Shown here one piece after another: positions 31,701-41,053 of a stretch of DNA of 64,000 nt; position 1 is the stretch's first letter; the number at the start of each line of letters is the position of its first letter. The notes beneath the pieces were generated by a model. It ran no database searches and was not told the DNA's origin. It saw only the letters and a program-made list of their open reading frames with translations. This DNA comes from Mycosarcoma maydis (taxonomy: Eukaryota; Basidiomycota; Ustilaginomycetes; Ustilaginales): contig NC_026482.1 in NCBI RefSeq assembly GCF_000328475.2, positions 930,001 through 994,000 on the forward strand, read 5' to 3'. Both the position numbers and the translations under genes were made by a program.

Positions 31701-31984
31701 TCGGCGTCGCCAGGAAGGCTGTGCTTGCTAGTGTCCAGAAAGCCATTGCCAGCCTGTGAGCTTGAATGAGCCGAGCGCGCGGATGTCAAAGGCAGACGAG
31801 ATGGACCGGCAATGCGGTGTGTTTCTTGACGAGGAAGTCTGCTGCCTCCGCTCAGTAGCTCCGACGACCGCGGGTTATATGTCACCGCGTGTTGGGTAAG
31901 CTGGCGAGATGCATGACCGAGACGTAGGGCGGTAATAGTGTCGAAGCGGCGGAAGGTATGTTTGCTCAGCTGGTAGCCTTGCAA
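28730..31984 (-). CDS. Upf1-like superfamily 1 helicase
   Basis: Large SF1B helicase of the Upf1/IGHMBP2/Hcs1/Sen1 type. Motif I is QGPPGTGKTRT at roughly residue 520 of the open frame. Motif II is VVFFDEASMATEP, motif III GDHKQLPPV, motif IV/QFRMHP in LNVQFRMHPTLAEF, and motifs V-VI in VDGFEGREKKVI and LNVALTRAQSALFL. The long insert between Ia and II is typical of the group. No zinc or R3H domain is visible, so the exact subgroup is open. The frame begins after a stop with no ATG; the first in-frame ATG is at 31489 (residue 166 of the frame). The ~165 codons before it look coding (Arg/Ser-rich, RSAHSSSQAGNG, RRSFSSTNG) and presequence-like, so an upstream exon with the real start is likely. 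Mitochondrial location is a possibility only. Confidence 0.8.
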   Translation of the reverse strand: MQGYQLSKHTFRRFDTITALRLGHASRQLTQHAVTYNPRSSELLSGGSRLPRQETHRIAGPSRLPLTSARSAHSSSQAGNGFLDTSKHSLPGDADRDTAPPKKSVTRRSFSSTNGRSKVSTSNPHASGIVAAGKTAQPQWWNGPHSGSDQQLDRSLDALNRQLAAMQWPFGPSRPQDLYRDSYVAHPDRFDWRKRCGTTIPIACRSSGASRPSQRRRASASMVRGEESKVAAKARRMAERKMDDRSLRISREKAAQLLSRHGDREPIRQQARLYRERWAELLDCERKQELAAIAERRKAPIEKLIQEGITIDGLQGYWQDNSKRHFGKRAAVFKLDAAEPLPRTLFRAGDKVTIMPSAMSPPTSDDSASFVEDDFVIEAEVVERQRTFIRLKFDEADEDVDLVSCPSWRLDYGFNDLTFERIKAALEALEHDVEFIETQYGSRFQYILSGTRLSDVILGIEPPVDRVTRGAFWEDARVQSWYDRFARRDPVVIDGDPLPDLNSTQTQAVAMMLRERVSLIQGPPGTGKTRTIVTAIKLLKQDFQVPHPIMLAAHTNVAVDNLADGCIKAGLRVVRIGPSARARAGIDQYTLDAYFLRHPAKQRLDQIKRQLDTLDRLKSEYELGRMGGSDPCIASSVRERLAEDEAIGQTEAQSWENMMAEREEEREAAQPKGGTASEEYETIKKQLNRLKATYFFLRASIRGEILNGVDVICGSAIAAGSPELDMIDLPVVFFDEASMATEPVSLVPLMKGCRHLSIIGDHKQLPPVVTSAEAKKAGLSRSLFERLIQSRSSIPSIMLNVQFRMHPTLAEFANQTFYDGALQNGTGTELIAPVASSYWPSCAGVAKQDTQRLCFIDHKGRETKAENSSSLRNASEARIVLDVVTDLLRQNPDLTGDDIGVVTPYAGQQVLLEKMLHNEASLSRQQAAGILGTRSSELGNIDVHTVDGFEGREKKVILFSTVRTNAQGYVGFLADGRRLNVALTRAQSALFLIGNIDTLKRAQLSEAAYSRVESPNLEALRSYAAYLEKRGAVVSYLRATAGDQSEKVEREEEDDVMESDAVERSQTYAAADDWQYMLAERDAA

Positions 31985-32598
31985 TGACCTTCGGATGCAG
32001 ATGAAGTGGATCTATTGATGATCACAGCTGTGAGGGGCGACGAATAATTTTGCTATGACGCTACGGGATGGAGGCGTGAAGCCGATTTGAAATCGAGTCG
32101 CAGCAGAACGAAGCTCAGACCAATTTTTGTCACAGGGTCTTGTGAGCGGAAGGAACCTGGCTGGTTCCAAGCCGCGGTACGCTGGAGCGGGGCGTGTTCT
32201 GCGTGGCTAGGCAGAAGAACCATGGAGGGAATTTCCACGTTCGTTGTCTCTTCCACGCATTTGGAACACGATTCACAATTCCCTTTGACTTCCCTATCTG
32301 AACTTTTTCTTTTTTGCCCTGGGCATGTGAAGACGCGTCAGGCAACGCATACGTGCTGCCTTCCACGTTCACGCTTGATCATATGTCACACGCAGAGCAA
32401 GAGTACACGATGTTGCTGATGATCCGTACAAACACTGTCTGCTTGGCTCTTACGTACAGTGTCTGCCTTTGCACGACACCTATCGATCTACAAATGCTAC
32501 TCCATGCTCCAATGCGGGAAGAGCAAGCGAATGTGCTGATAAACGTCCCAGAAGCTGACATGATGCAAGCAACCTAGTTCGAAAGTGATGTATTACGA
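31985..32598. other. Intergenic region helicase/PSD
   Basis: About 610 nt upstream of the helicase frame and downstream of the decarboxylase. It probably holds a short 5' exon of the helicase; a minus-strand ATG at 32223 opens a 57-codon frame (MVLLPSHAEHAPLQRT) that is one candidate, but no phase-compatible donor/acceptor pair convinced me. Confidence 0.3.
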
Positions 32599-34031
32599 TT
32601 ACACGTTAGAGACGCCGATACGTTCACCGACGCGAACCATGGTCTCGAGGCCGTTGCGGGAGCTGTCTAGCAGATCTTGGTCCCATTTCACCTTGGCCTC
32701 GGGCGGAAAGATTACAATATTGGTCGAGCCGCCGTACGCATAGTAGCCGCACTCGTCGCCGCGCTGCACAGACGAGCCCTGGCTGGCATTAGTCCATCCA
32801 ATGGAACCCACCAGCATCGCGCCAATCGCGACAAATGCCACAGGGATGGGAGGGCTTGCATTTCCTTTCGGACTCCAATTGAGTACAAGAACCTCTCTGC
32901 GATTGCCTGAGAAGACGTCGAAGTCGGCGTTGACCGCTTGAGGCTGATGCATGGATCCCACCCACGTGTCGAGATAAACGTCGTACCAGGCATGTCAATA
33001 AAGCGCAAACCAATAGGATCAGGATAAATCGAATTGAAGAAAAGTGTCACCAAAAAAGGGGTAGCAAAAATCGGACCGGAAATCGGGGCAAAGGAGGTGT
33101 CAGAACGATCGATCAAGCTCACATCGGCACGAGCGTGCATGACATCCACGACCCGCTGCAGGAAACTCACATTGACAGTAAAGTACTCTCCGGCTATGTG
33201 TCTTGTCGGTCCACACAGGGCTGGGCCTACTGGGTAGTGGAAGCGGTGGTAATCGGCTGGAGCAAGGCGGAAGATTGCGATTGAGCTGCCAGGCGGGAAG
33301 CAGCGGTCAGCAAGATTGGTGTCGCCGATCAACCTGTTGAGCGTGAAACCATCACCCTTGATCCAGTATCGGGTCGATTCTCCCACATCGCTGAACACTG
33401 TCAGCCTACAATCAGCACACGACGAGACGATCGAAGCATTCTCTGGCTCGGCAATTGGTCTCGCTCCCGGTTTCAGTTTGCGGAAGAAGAACGAGTTGAA
33501 GCTGGGATACTGCGATGGATCTGGCTGCAGAAGCTCGTCCAAGTTGATTGAATAAGTCTGAACAAAGCTCTGAATATGCTCCAACACGGCTTGTGGATTC
33601 GACTCATCGTCGTACACCCTGCCTTGGCGCACGGATACGGTCTTGAGCAAATCCTCGACCGAATTGTATCGCAAAAACGATTGCTCCTTGCTCTTATAGA
33701 ACAGCAGGTGCATACCTACTCGAACATAGATGGGCATGCTCTCAAAGATCCTTTGGCCGGGCTGACCTCGAATGGCAACGTAGTTGCCCATATGATGACT
33801 AGCGAACAAACGATCCATCGTCGACTCGAGGCTACCCGGGAAGAAGCGGCTCCACCATTTTGTATGCATCTGCACTGAGATCGGACCAGGAGTAATTGCT
33901 GTATGCTGCGAGGTACCCTGCTGAAGTTGATCACTCGTCTGATGCACTGGTCCCGACGAGACGAGGTGCTCAAGCACCAACGCCATCGACTCGCGTTCCT
34001 GCGCTTGATCCGCTTCTTGCTTTGACGTCAT
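32599..34031 (-). CDS. Phosphatidylserine decarboxylase proenzyme
   Basis: Converts phosphatidylserine to phosphatidylethanolamine using a pyruvoyl group made by self-cleavage. Two exons: 34031-33171 and 32943-32599, with a 227-nt intron (donor GTGAGT, acceptor CATCAG). The join reads GEYFTVNPQAVNADFDVF, the conserved PSD sequence, and gives 401 aa. PADYHRFHYPVG contains the conserved Asp and His of the maturation triad. VAIGAMLVGSIGW and the cleavage motif GGST (in YYAYGGSTNIVIF) follow; cleavage is between Gly and Ser. There is no C2 domain, no presequence and no transmembrane segment, so this is the Psd2-like catalytic module alone, like soluble fungal forms. The end LETMVRVGERIG is typical. 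The first ATG in frame is at 34031. Confidence 0.92.
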
Positions 34032-34253
34032 AGTGGAAATCAAGAATCAAGGACTGCAAAAGATGTGTAGGAGGGGGTGAGGAAAGACCGAAAGCTAGAC
34101 TGGCCAATCCGAATCGGAACGAAGTCATCCAGTTCCTTTGCCAATCACTGCTTCATAAGAGCCTGGACCGAGCGTCAGTGGATTTGCCGGCGGTTCATAT
34201 TCAGGGGTCTTGCCAGCTGCAGGTAACTTACAGTCGTGAGTAGTTATGTGCAA

Positions 34254-34294
34254 GAATCGTGAAATTCGTGATCACGAATGGTGAATCGTGAATG
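34254..34294. repeat. Cluster of CGTGAAT / ATTCGTG motifs
   Basis: Four copies of the heptamer in both orientations within 41 nt (AATCGTGAA, ATTCGTGA, TCACGAAT, AATCGTGAAT), upstream of the decarboxylase gene. Confidence 0.85.
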
Positions 34295-34622
34295 TCCACG
34301 GAGCTATTGTCAAAAACCAATAATGTTAGACCTGCATCGTCCATCTACCTTCAAAAAATGGTTCTAGCAAAAAAAATAAATCGTGAATAGCGTGCACCAA
34401 AAACTCCGGCCTCCCATTCGTGATTTGTGCAGAGATCAAACTGGCACGGACCAAGCACAAGGCAGTCGTGAGTCACGTTCCCTCCTACTCATCGCTCTGT
34501 CTCCCCATCAGCTCGTACAGAGAAGACTGGCCAAAGGGCGGAGGATGCATAACTCATGCTAAAGTGTGCAACGAGAACATGGACTGCGGTATAATTCCCG
34601 CCCAAAAGCCTGAGGCTCAAGC

Positions 34623-35183
34623 TTGATCTTCGATATTTACGAATCAGCCAAGTTGGTAGCAAAGAAGGGTCCTCGCATCTGCATACCACGTATGTGTTGG
34701 TTGCCGCGAACCTGCATGGTCGACCTATTCAATTTGACCGCTCACTCGCAACAGAGGCACACGGCTCTTGCGCTGGACAGTGACGGCGCTCTGACATTTG
34801 CAGCGAACGAGCGTGGAGCACAGAGGTTCGGATGCCGCGATAGCGTTCCAGGCTTTCATCAATCAGGTCAGCTGAATAAACTTCAACGCGATGGGCTTTA
34901 CAGCCTCTGTCCATGTGAGCCTTCTGTATACTGGGACGTCGCCTTGACGAGCACCACACATGCCGCCCCGCAGCGAGAGAGTCACTGTGACATGGAAGCA
35001 CCGGCTGACCGAGCGTATTATACACGATGTGCTATTGGTGTGTTTGCTGCAGCCTCAGAGCTGAGCAGCGGCAGAGCAATCGCGAGTCACGAGTCGGTCA
35101 ATGGATTCGCGTCTGGAACACGCACAAAGTCAAAACAGGACGCTCTGCTGCCTCGCAGAGTCGTGAGTCGTGACGAGTCGTGA
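34623..35183 (+). other. Doubtful 186-codon open frame
   Basis: An open frame with no ATG at its start (TTG) and no recognised family. Its middle, LALDSDGALTFAANERGAQ, then further Cys-containing stretches (LYSLCPCEPSVYW), reads like a small secreted fungal protein, but there is no signal peptide in frame. A frame of this length is only mildly unexpected by chance in a 64-kb window. It could be an exon of an unrecognised gene or a relic. Confidence 0.2.
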
Positions 35184-36170
35184 GTGTTTGGCTGTCTGCA
35201 ATTTCAGCGCTCCAACTTTGCTCATAGGAAATTTCGTGCTGGGCGTGTTTTTTTGACTGATCTGCTGCCTTGATTTCTTGGGCCTTGGTTTGGCAGATGA
35301 AATTGACTGGTGCACTGCCGCAAAAAATACACACGCGACGGTCTGTGCTAGAGCCAGACCAGGCTGAAGGCTCGATTTGGCTGGCTCACTCAAAACCCCC
35401 GCCAAAATCGTCGCTCACCCAAAACTCCCCTGCTTCCCTCCGCCAACTCCCTCACCCACACCACACACTCGCTCCCGCCAAAGCCCCCATACACAGGTGA
35501 GCATATTCCAATCTCGCAACACCCTCTCCAGTCAAGACGCGTCGAGACGTGACATTGCCCTCCAATGCTATCGTCAATGGTCATACATCATTGCCAAACC
35601 TTCGTCGCCATCATTTGCCACAATCTGGTCACGATCAAGCCCATCGTGTTTCCATCCATACCCGCGTCCATCCATCCACAAGTTCGCGAGGATGGGTAGT
35701 GGCCGATGGAGCTACGCTGAGCTGCTGACGGGCTCTACCACCTACACGAGCTTACAGAGTGCTCGACGATGCTTGATTTGATGCCTTGCGCCGTTCTTAG
35801 TCCAATTTGAGCTCGTCATCATCCGCGTTCGAGTGGTCAAACACTACCATGATTGCGAAGCTCACTTGGCGTAGGAATTGGCTCTACCACTGAACGCTTG
35901 CGAGCCAACGCGTCACGGTGTCGCGTCTCCAGAATTTGGAATTCTATTTCTTCTCAACACTGAACTCGTCGACATCGTATGTTTGAGGCGTTCGCCTTTG
36001 CTGACATGTTTTGCTGACCTTCTTCCGCTCTTCTCGCCCTCGGCACTTTTCGCTGTTCTGCTACTCTCTCGCGTCATTCCGCACATCGCGCTATGCCATC
36101 ATCCTTCCTCTCGACGCAATCATCGTTTGCCTCCGTCTTGATCGTTTCACCCGCCAGAGCAATCGTCAAG

Positions 36171-36470
36171 ATGGCCAAAGCAGATACCAAGACCAAGTCG
36201 TCGACCTCGACGCAGAAGCGCACCACCAAGGCCAAGAAGGATCCCGACGCCCCCAAGCGCCCGCTCTCGGCATACATGTTCTTCTCCCAGGACCAACGCG
36301 AACGTGTCAAGAATGCCAACCCCGAGGCTGGTTTCGGAGAGGTCGGCCGTCTTCTCGGTGCCAAGTGGAAGGAGATGTCCGAGGCCGAGAAGAAGCCGTA
36401 CAACGACATGGCCAACCGCGACAAGGCTCGTGCCGAGGCCGAGAAGGCTGCTTACAACAAGCGCCGATGA
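36171..36470 (+). CDS. NHP6: HMG-box chromatin protein, NHP6-type
   Basis: A 99-aa non-sequence-specific DNA-bending protein that assists FACT and transcription complexes. The start [13 protein letters not shown] at 36171 follows the NHP6 layout: a short basic tail, then a single HMG box starting [21 protein letters not shown], with [16 protein letters not shown] and [20 protein letters not shown]. An upstream in-frame ATG at 36093 would add 26 unrelated residues and is not needed. Lys/Arg-rich on both sides of the box. Intronless in the coding part. Confidence 0.95.
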   Translation: MAKADTKTKSSTSTQKRTTKAKKDPDAPKRPLSAYMFFSQDQRERVKNANPEAGFGEVGRLLGAKWKEMSEAEKKPYNDMANRDKARAEAEKAAYNKRR

Positions 36471-36918
36471 TCGCATCCCTTGCGTTCCAAGCTCGGTTTG
36501 ATACTTCCCAAATGTGATATCCTCTTATGTACCGCTTCTCCTCAGCTTTGCTGTGATGGGCGATCGATGCGGCTTGTCTGGCCGCCGCGGCCGTACCACA
36601 CTTGTACGATATATTGTCTTGTCGGCCCGTTTTCAACAAAGACTCTTGTCTTTGAGAGGATGCGAATGATTCATGATACGTGGCTGCGTGAGGTGGCGCG
36701 TGCTGCTGAGTGGATTCGGACCGAACGACCGAGACGGCAAGGTGATGTCGAGTTGCAACGTGCGCAAATTGACCGCATTTCTCTGTCTGCACTCTCTCCC
36801 GTCTGTTTCACTTGGGCCTCCTTCTCGATTGCACACGAATCGACTCTACGCTCACACTATCACACGTTGACTGTTCTGCAAACCGCTGATTTCTTGTTTG
36901 CGTGTTGGGGCGCGCCCC
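36471..36918. other. Convergent 3' spacer NHP6/CTP1
   Basis: About 450 nt between converging genes. Presumed 3' UTRs; no gene seen. Confidence 0.4.
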
Positions 36919-37920
36919 TTACATAGTTTTGGCGCCGAGCACGCTCATGATCTCCTCGTAGACGGTAAACACGATACCACCGGAGAGCACCAGTCGAGCA
37001 AGACGGGGAGTAGCTCCGCGCCAAAAGGCAAGAATGCCCTCTTCGCGCAATGTGACGGCGGCGCAGTTGAATGTGTTGCGGTACTTTGTACGTGCTTCCA
37101 ACGTCTGCATTCGTGTCTTGATCACATCCAAAGGCATGGTTGCGTAGACCGTGACAATACCGGCAACGGCGCCGATGCCAAAGGTGATTCCACCGGGCAA
37201 TGATTGGCCGGGACGCGCGCTTCCACTGACAAAGTTCTTGAGCGTCGAGTACGTCCCGAAGCGCACAGCCGAGTTGGCACCCTGTCTCAACATGACAGGG
37301 AATAGACCCCTGTAAATACCTCTGATACCTTCTTCTTTGACAATAGCTGTTGTACCAGGAATCAAGCCTCTCGGATACTTGGGAACAGCTCTCTTACCGT
37401 CGTCGATGAGCTTGGTCTTGATCGTCTCTGATGGGGTCACTGCGAAGATTGCTTCCATCATTCCCGCACCCAAACCGGCAAGAAGTGATCGCGGACCAGA
37501 CAGTTTGCCATTTTCGTCCTTGAGCATCGTCTTGAAGTGGTCATAGCTGAGGAATCGGACACCTGCCTTGATCGCATTGCCCGTCACCAGCGCACCACAC
37601 CCTGAGTAGAGACCGATGAAACCATCCTTGGCGATAGTGTTGCGTACGATCGTGATAGGTCCAGGCGCCTTTTCGCCCGCTTTGGCTGCGAACTGGGAGA
37701 CGGTCTTGGTGTACTCAATAGGGTAGGTGGTGAATCCTTCGACAGCACCAGCGGTGGTACCGGCTATGAGCGAGTAGAGGGGTTTGTCCTTACGCTGTGC
37801 TGTCTGGGTTGGCGTTGAAGCCGCTTTCTTGGGTCCTGGCGCCACATCCTTGATCGCACTGTAAGTTTTGGAAGCTGCCTCCGAGATGGAAGACGAGGCA
37901 GAAGATGCTGCGTTGCTCAT
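36919..37920 (-). CDS. CTP1: Mitochondrial citrate (tricarboxylate) carrier
   Basis: Inner-membrane exchanger that exports citrate for malate or another tricarboxylate, supplying cytosolic acetyl-CoA. 333 aa from the first in-frame ATG (37920), intronless. The three signatures are PIEYTKTVSQ, PSETIKTKLIDD and PLDVIKTRMQ; the second and third are close to those of Ctp1. GNAIKAGVRFLSYDHFK, LSGPRSLLAGLGAGMMEA and LVLSGGIVFTVYEEIM follow Ctp1 closely. A ~45-residue Ala/Ser-rich N-terminal extension precedes repeat 1. Smut fungi also have a related cis-aconitate carrier (Mtt1) in an itaconate cluster; none of the partner genes of that cluster is in this window, so the housekeeping Ctp1 is preferred. 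Confidence 0.92.
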   Translation of the reverse strand: MSNAASSASSSISEAASKTYSAIKDVAPGPKKAASTPTQTAQRKDKPLYSLIAGTTAGAVEGFTTYPIEYTKTVSQFAAKAGEKAPGPITIVRNTIAKDGFIGLYSGCGALVTGNAIKAGVRFLSYDHFKTMLKDENGKLSGPRSLLAGLGAGMMEAIFAVTPSETIKTKLIDDGKRAVPKYPRGLIPGTTAIVKEEGIRGIYRGLFPVMLRQGANSAVRFGTYSTLKNFVSGSARPGQSLPGGITFGIGAVAGIVTVYATMPLDVIKTRMQTLEARTKYRNTFNCAAVTLREEGILAFWRGATPRLARLVLSGGIVFTVYEEIMSVLGAKTM

Positions 37921-38596
37921 GGTGTATGACGCTCGAGCGGTTGCAGAGATGAGATCGGGTTTGCTAAGTCTCAAGGGCGCAGTGTCGGATCGAAGATCTA
38001 GAATCCGGTGCCGAAGCGAAACTCGAAGGTTGAGATGAAGATAACGATGTGGCCAGGCAAGTCGAAGTAAAGTTGTGACGGACGCTATCGGATCTAGCTA
38101 TGAGATGCTGACTCGCTCTATTAATAAAATCTGTGCTGGAAGAGTTGCTGGCTGCATCATCGTCCAGGGGCTTTCAACCACCTTTCGTGTTCCTCACCCG
38201 AGCTAGATTCACGAGTTGTGATTTGACCCACAGCCCGTGGATCACGCCCACCCCACTCTTTGCAATGTTAAATAGATAGCTTCAGACAGTCCCGTGCCAT
38301 GAAAATCCCGTCGACACATCCACGTGACGTCGTGCAAACCTCAAATCGAGATTCTCAACGACAATTAACCTGTTCACACTGGTCTCATCATCTTACCATA
38401 GTCCGTCCATCAGCATCACCATCGACGTTCTGCCACACCGCTCGTCAGGTTTGGTCGGGGAGAAGGGAAGGCGCAACAAAAAAAGATTCGGATCGCGCTC
38501 ATATCGCTCTCTTTCCATCATCTCACATCTCACGATCGATAGCAACGACTACGCACCCATCACATCGATATCACATTGACTACATAGGTCTCCACC
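37921..38596. promoter_or_regulatory. Divergent intergenic region CTP1/SRP9
   Basis: A 676-nt region holding the promoters of the two divergent genes. No coding sequence recognised. Confidence 0.4.
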
Positions 38597-39034
38597 ATGG
38601 TATACATCAAGGACTGGCCCGAATTCCAGCAGCGCAGCATCAAGCTGTACAGGCAAAATCCTCACAAGAGCCGCTACCTCATCAAGTCTCGACCCTCTAC
38701 GCACAGCCTCACTCTTAAGGTGACCGATGATACCACTACAATCAAGTATCGCACACGCTCTTCAGCCATCCTGGGTCGACTCGAGGTGTTCAACAAGGCA
38801 ATGATGCTTGCTATGGCTGGATCGGAGCAGCCTTTGCAGGATGCAAATCCCGAGCCTGCCCCGAGCGCAGTAACGGCAACACAAACAGCAGCGACATCAT
38901 CAACTACAGCATCAGCTACAGGAGCAACACCGAACATGGCGACTGCACCAGCACAAGCAGCAAGTGGCGGTGCTGCAGCGGGAGGAGGCGCAGCATCAGA
39001 TAAAAAGAAGAAAAAGAAGAAGGGTAAAAAGTAG
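38597..39034 (+). CDS. SRP21: Signal recognition particle 9-kDa-type subunit (SRP9/SRP21)
   Basis: Alu-domain protein of the signal recognition particle, which arrests elongation during targeting to the ER. 145 aa, intronless. The N-terminal half fits SRP9: MVYIKDWPEFQQRSIKLYRQ, RYLIKSRPSTHSL, LTLKVTDDTTTIKYRTRSS, and LGRLEVFNKAMM. The remainder is an Ala/Thr-rich linker and a lysine-only tail (DKKKKKKKGKK), as in other fungal SRP21-type proteins. Good ATG context (ACCATGG). Confidence 0.9.
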   Translation: MVYIKDWPEFQQRSIKLYRQNPHKSRYLIKSRPSTHSLTLKVTDDTTTIKYRTRSSAILGRLEVFNKAMMLAMAGSEQPLQDANPEPAPSAVTATQTAATSSTTASATGATPNMATAPAQAASGGAAAGGGAASDKKKKKKKGKK

Positions 39035-39256
39035 CCGTTCCTCACAGCCCCATCATGTCTACCGATTCTTCTAAGCTTTACAAGGCAAGCAGGATCTCGA
39101 ATTGTTGCGCTGCCAGATCTGGCTCGGCGAGCTGTAAACTATCACGCATATTCCACACACCCACCTTCATCATGCCTCTGGCGCAGAACAACCAGACACG
39201 CTTTGCACCACCGGTTCTTCGCATTTCTCTGCAAGTAAAGTGTGCTTTACTGAGGC

Positions 39257-41053
39257 CTAATCGCGCAAATCAAGCCCAGACACGAGTCCCGCTTGGAAGG
39301 GCAAGTCCTTGATCGATGTCCTGTTCCTCTGACTGAGACGAAGGTAGCGATAGAGCAGGCTGCCCGCATCTTTCAACAAAATGTAGACGCCTGCGCCCAC
39401 CGCGTTACGGAACCACACTGGATCCAGATCGTCGTAACGCGACGAATAGCTTAGCAGCGTGAGACGCTCCATCGATCTGTTGGTGTCGCCTGTCGTATCG
39501 CTCTTGCCTTTCGTAGCTTGGCTGTCCAGAAGGGGGAGATGGCCACGGAACAGCGATGCGATAGGCGAGGGCGTGGCCGATGTCGATTCCGACGACGTGG
39601 GTTTGAGAGTTGCAGAGGCCTTTGTTGTGTAGAACGATTGCAGGATCGAACTAGCGGCTGGTTGCACATTCTTGATTCCCAAAATTCGCGCAAGCAACTG
39701 TGAGCAGCGTGCAAGACGGGCCAGAATTCGACCCATCAAGCTGGCTACAAATGGCAGACTGAGTGCACCGAGGCAGAGCCGAGCGAGCGAATGATGCGAG
39801 ACGTAGACGGTCTGCGAGGGACCATCATCTGCCGCACCGTGATCGTTGCCAACTTCCTGCACCTGTGCCATAGGTCCACCAACTCCATCTGGCATGGGCT
39901 GCGTGCCCAAAGCCGCATCGCCATCGACCAAATAGCTATCCGACTCGCCGACAATGATCACTCTGCGCCTGTTGCGTCCTGTCCCAGCCGTTCGCCTCCA
40001 AGTTTCGCTCCTGCTGCTGCCATAAAAGGGGCTGAGCACTGCGCGATACACTTTTCGCTTGAGTGCCAGATAGAACACGCGGATCCAGGGCACGAGCAGG
40101 GCAGTCAGCGCTGGTCCGGGTGGATACGCACTCGCGCCGTAGATGCCAGATTCGAGATAGCGATCAAACAAGCGTCCGTGTGCTGCTGTAGCCGTCATCA
40201 TGGGAATGCTCGTGATTGGAAAAGCAACGAGCGTCGGAACCCACGTCATAGCAGACTCAAAGATGTTGAGCCTCGATGCGATGAGAGCGAACGGAATGAG
40301 CGGAATGTCGACCCAATAATGCCATGGCCAGGGAGAAGCTAGCGCTCGTCTAGCCGCGTCTTTGCCTAGCAACATGCGGATGGCCACACATCCGTATGCT
40401 GTGCATGCAACCAGAAAGGATCCACCGAGAATGGAGACGGCACCAATAGGTTCGAGGCGCGTGACAAGCTTATCGAAGAACTCAAAGATTTGGAGCAAGG
40501 TGGATTTGTTGTTGATAAGAATATAAGGCGCCTTGCACTGTGGACATGTAACATAGTCCTGAAGCGGGTGATTGCGCTTGCTCTGGTCGATCCATCGAAG
40601 GAGACAGCTCTCGTGAGCTACCAGGGTACAATTGCATGGATGTACAAATCGCTTGCGGCTCGACACGGGGGTGGCGGACGACGCACCGTTGGAAGTAGAA
40701 CGATCTTGGCTCAAAAGTGGATCTTCATCCTCCTCGGAGCAGATCCAGCATGTTTTGGATCTCAGATCCCGCACAGTAACTACGCGCTCGTTGGGATCAG
40801 GGTCGGCGCTCGATCCTTCGAAGTGGGGCGGTAAGTCGTTTGGAAAGCGATACACGCGAGCCGATCTGTCAACATTGGTAAAGGCGACCGATGCTGTAGA
40901 TGACCCATCAGGATGTGGAGGCCCATGCGAAGAAGCAGGCGGAGACGGGATGAGGTCGTCTTCCAGTCTGGCCACGTCGTCGTGGCTTGTTGAAAGAGGA
41001 GAACGTGGCCTCGAGCCTGATGCCTCGCTGTGGTGTTGTTGGCTGTCAGGCAT
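39257..41053 (-). CDS. MARCH5-like RING-CH membrane E3 ubiquitin ligase
   Basis: A 598-aa protein with an N-terminal RING-CH (RINGv) domain and several membrane segments. The C4HC3 ligands are visible: CWIC (about 111), CNC, HESC and CPQC, with LLRWIDQSKR before the last pair and a 20-residue Ser/Asn-rich insert between the first two pairs. After CPQC it continues APYILIN, a FEFFDKLVTRLEP segment, and hydrophobic spans SILGGSFLVACTAYG and IPLIPFALIA, then RLCLGALSLPFVASLMGRIL. This arrangement, including a late CGAL-like segment, matches animal MARCH5, the mitochondrial outer-membrane ligase controlling fission and protein quality. Location and substrates here are inferred. The acidic and Ser-rich N-terminus (about 100 residues) is probably disordered. 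Confidence 0.8.
   Translation of the reverse strand: MPDSQQHHSEASGSRPRSPLSTSHDDVARLEDDLIPSPPASSHGPPHPDGSSTASVAFTNVDRSARVYRFPNDLPPHFEGSSADPDPNERVVTVRDLRSKTCWICSEEDEDPLLSQDRSTSNGASSATPVSSRKRFVHPCNCTLVAHESCLLRWIDQSKRNHPLQDYVTCPQCKAPYILINNKSTLLQIFEFFDKLVTRLEPIGAVSILGGSFLVACTAYGCVAIRMLLGKDAARRALASPWPWHYWVDIPLIPFALIASRLNIFESAMTWVPTLVAFPITSIPMMTATAAHGRLFDRYLESGIYGASAYPPGPALTALLVPWIRVFYLALKRKVYRAVLSPFYGSSRSETWRRTAGTGRNRRRVIIVGESDSYLVDGDAALGTQPMPDGVGGPMAQVQEVGNDHGAADDGPSQTVYVSHHSLARLCLGALSLPFVASLMGRILARLARCSQLLARILGIKNVQPAASSILQSFYTTKASATLKPTSSESTSATPSPIASLFRGHLPLLDSQATKGKSDTTGDTNRSMERLTLLSYSSRYDDLDPVWFRNAVGAGVYILLKDAGSLLYRYLRLSQRNRTSIKDLPFQAGLVSGLDLRD

Larger units (their letters stand above)
34032..36170. 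other. Long intergenic region, motif-rich, one doubtful ORF
   Basis: Over 2 kb between the decarboxylase start and the HMG-box gene. It carries a cluster of the ATTCGTG/CGTGAAT motif (34254-34294, further copies near 34380 and 34415) and GAGTCGTGAGTCGTGA copies at 35080-35180. A 186-codon open frame at 34623-35183 is listed separately. The last 300 nt are a CT-rich leader for the HMG-box gene. Confidence 0.4.

Noticed and set aside
32962..33170. C-terminal extension of the decarboxylase first exon through GEYFTVNVSF and onward
   Set aside because: GTGAGT directly after the conserved GEYFTVN and an acceptor before PQAVNADF show that this is an intron.
36919..37974. Itaconate-cluster carrier Mtt1 as the identity of the tricarboxylate carrier
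   Set aside because: None of the cluster's partner genes is nearby and the signatures fit Ctp1.
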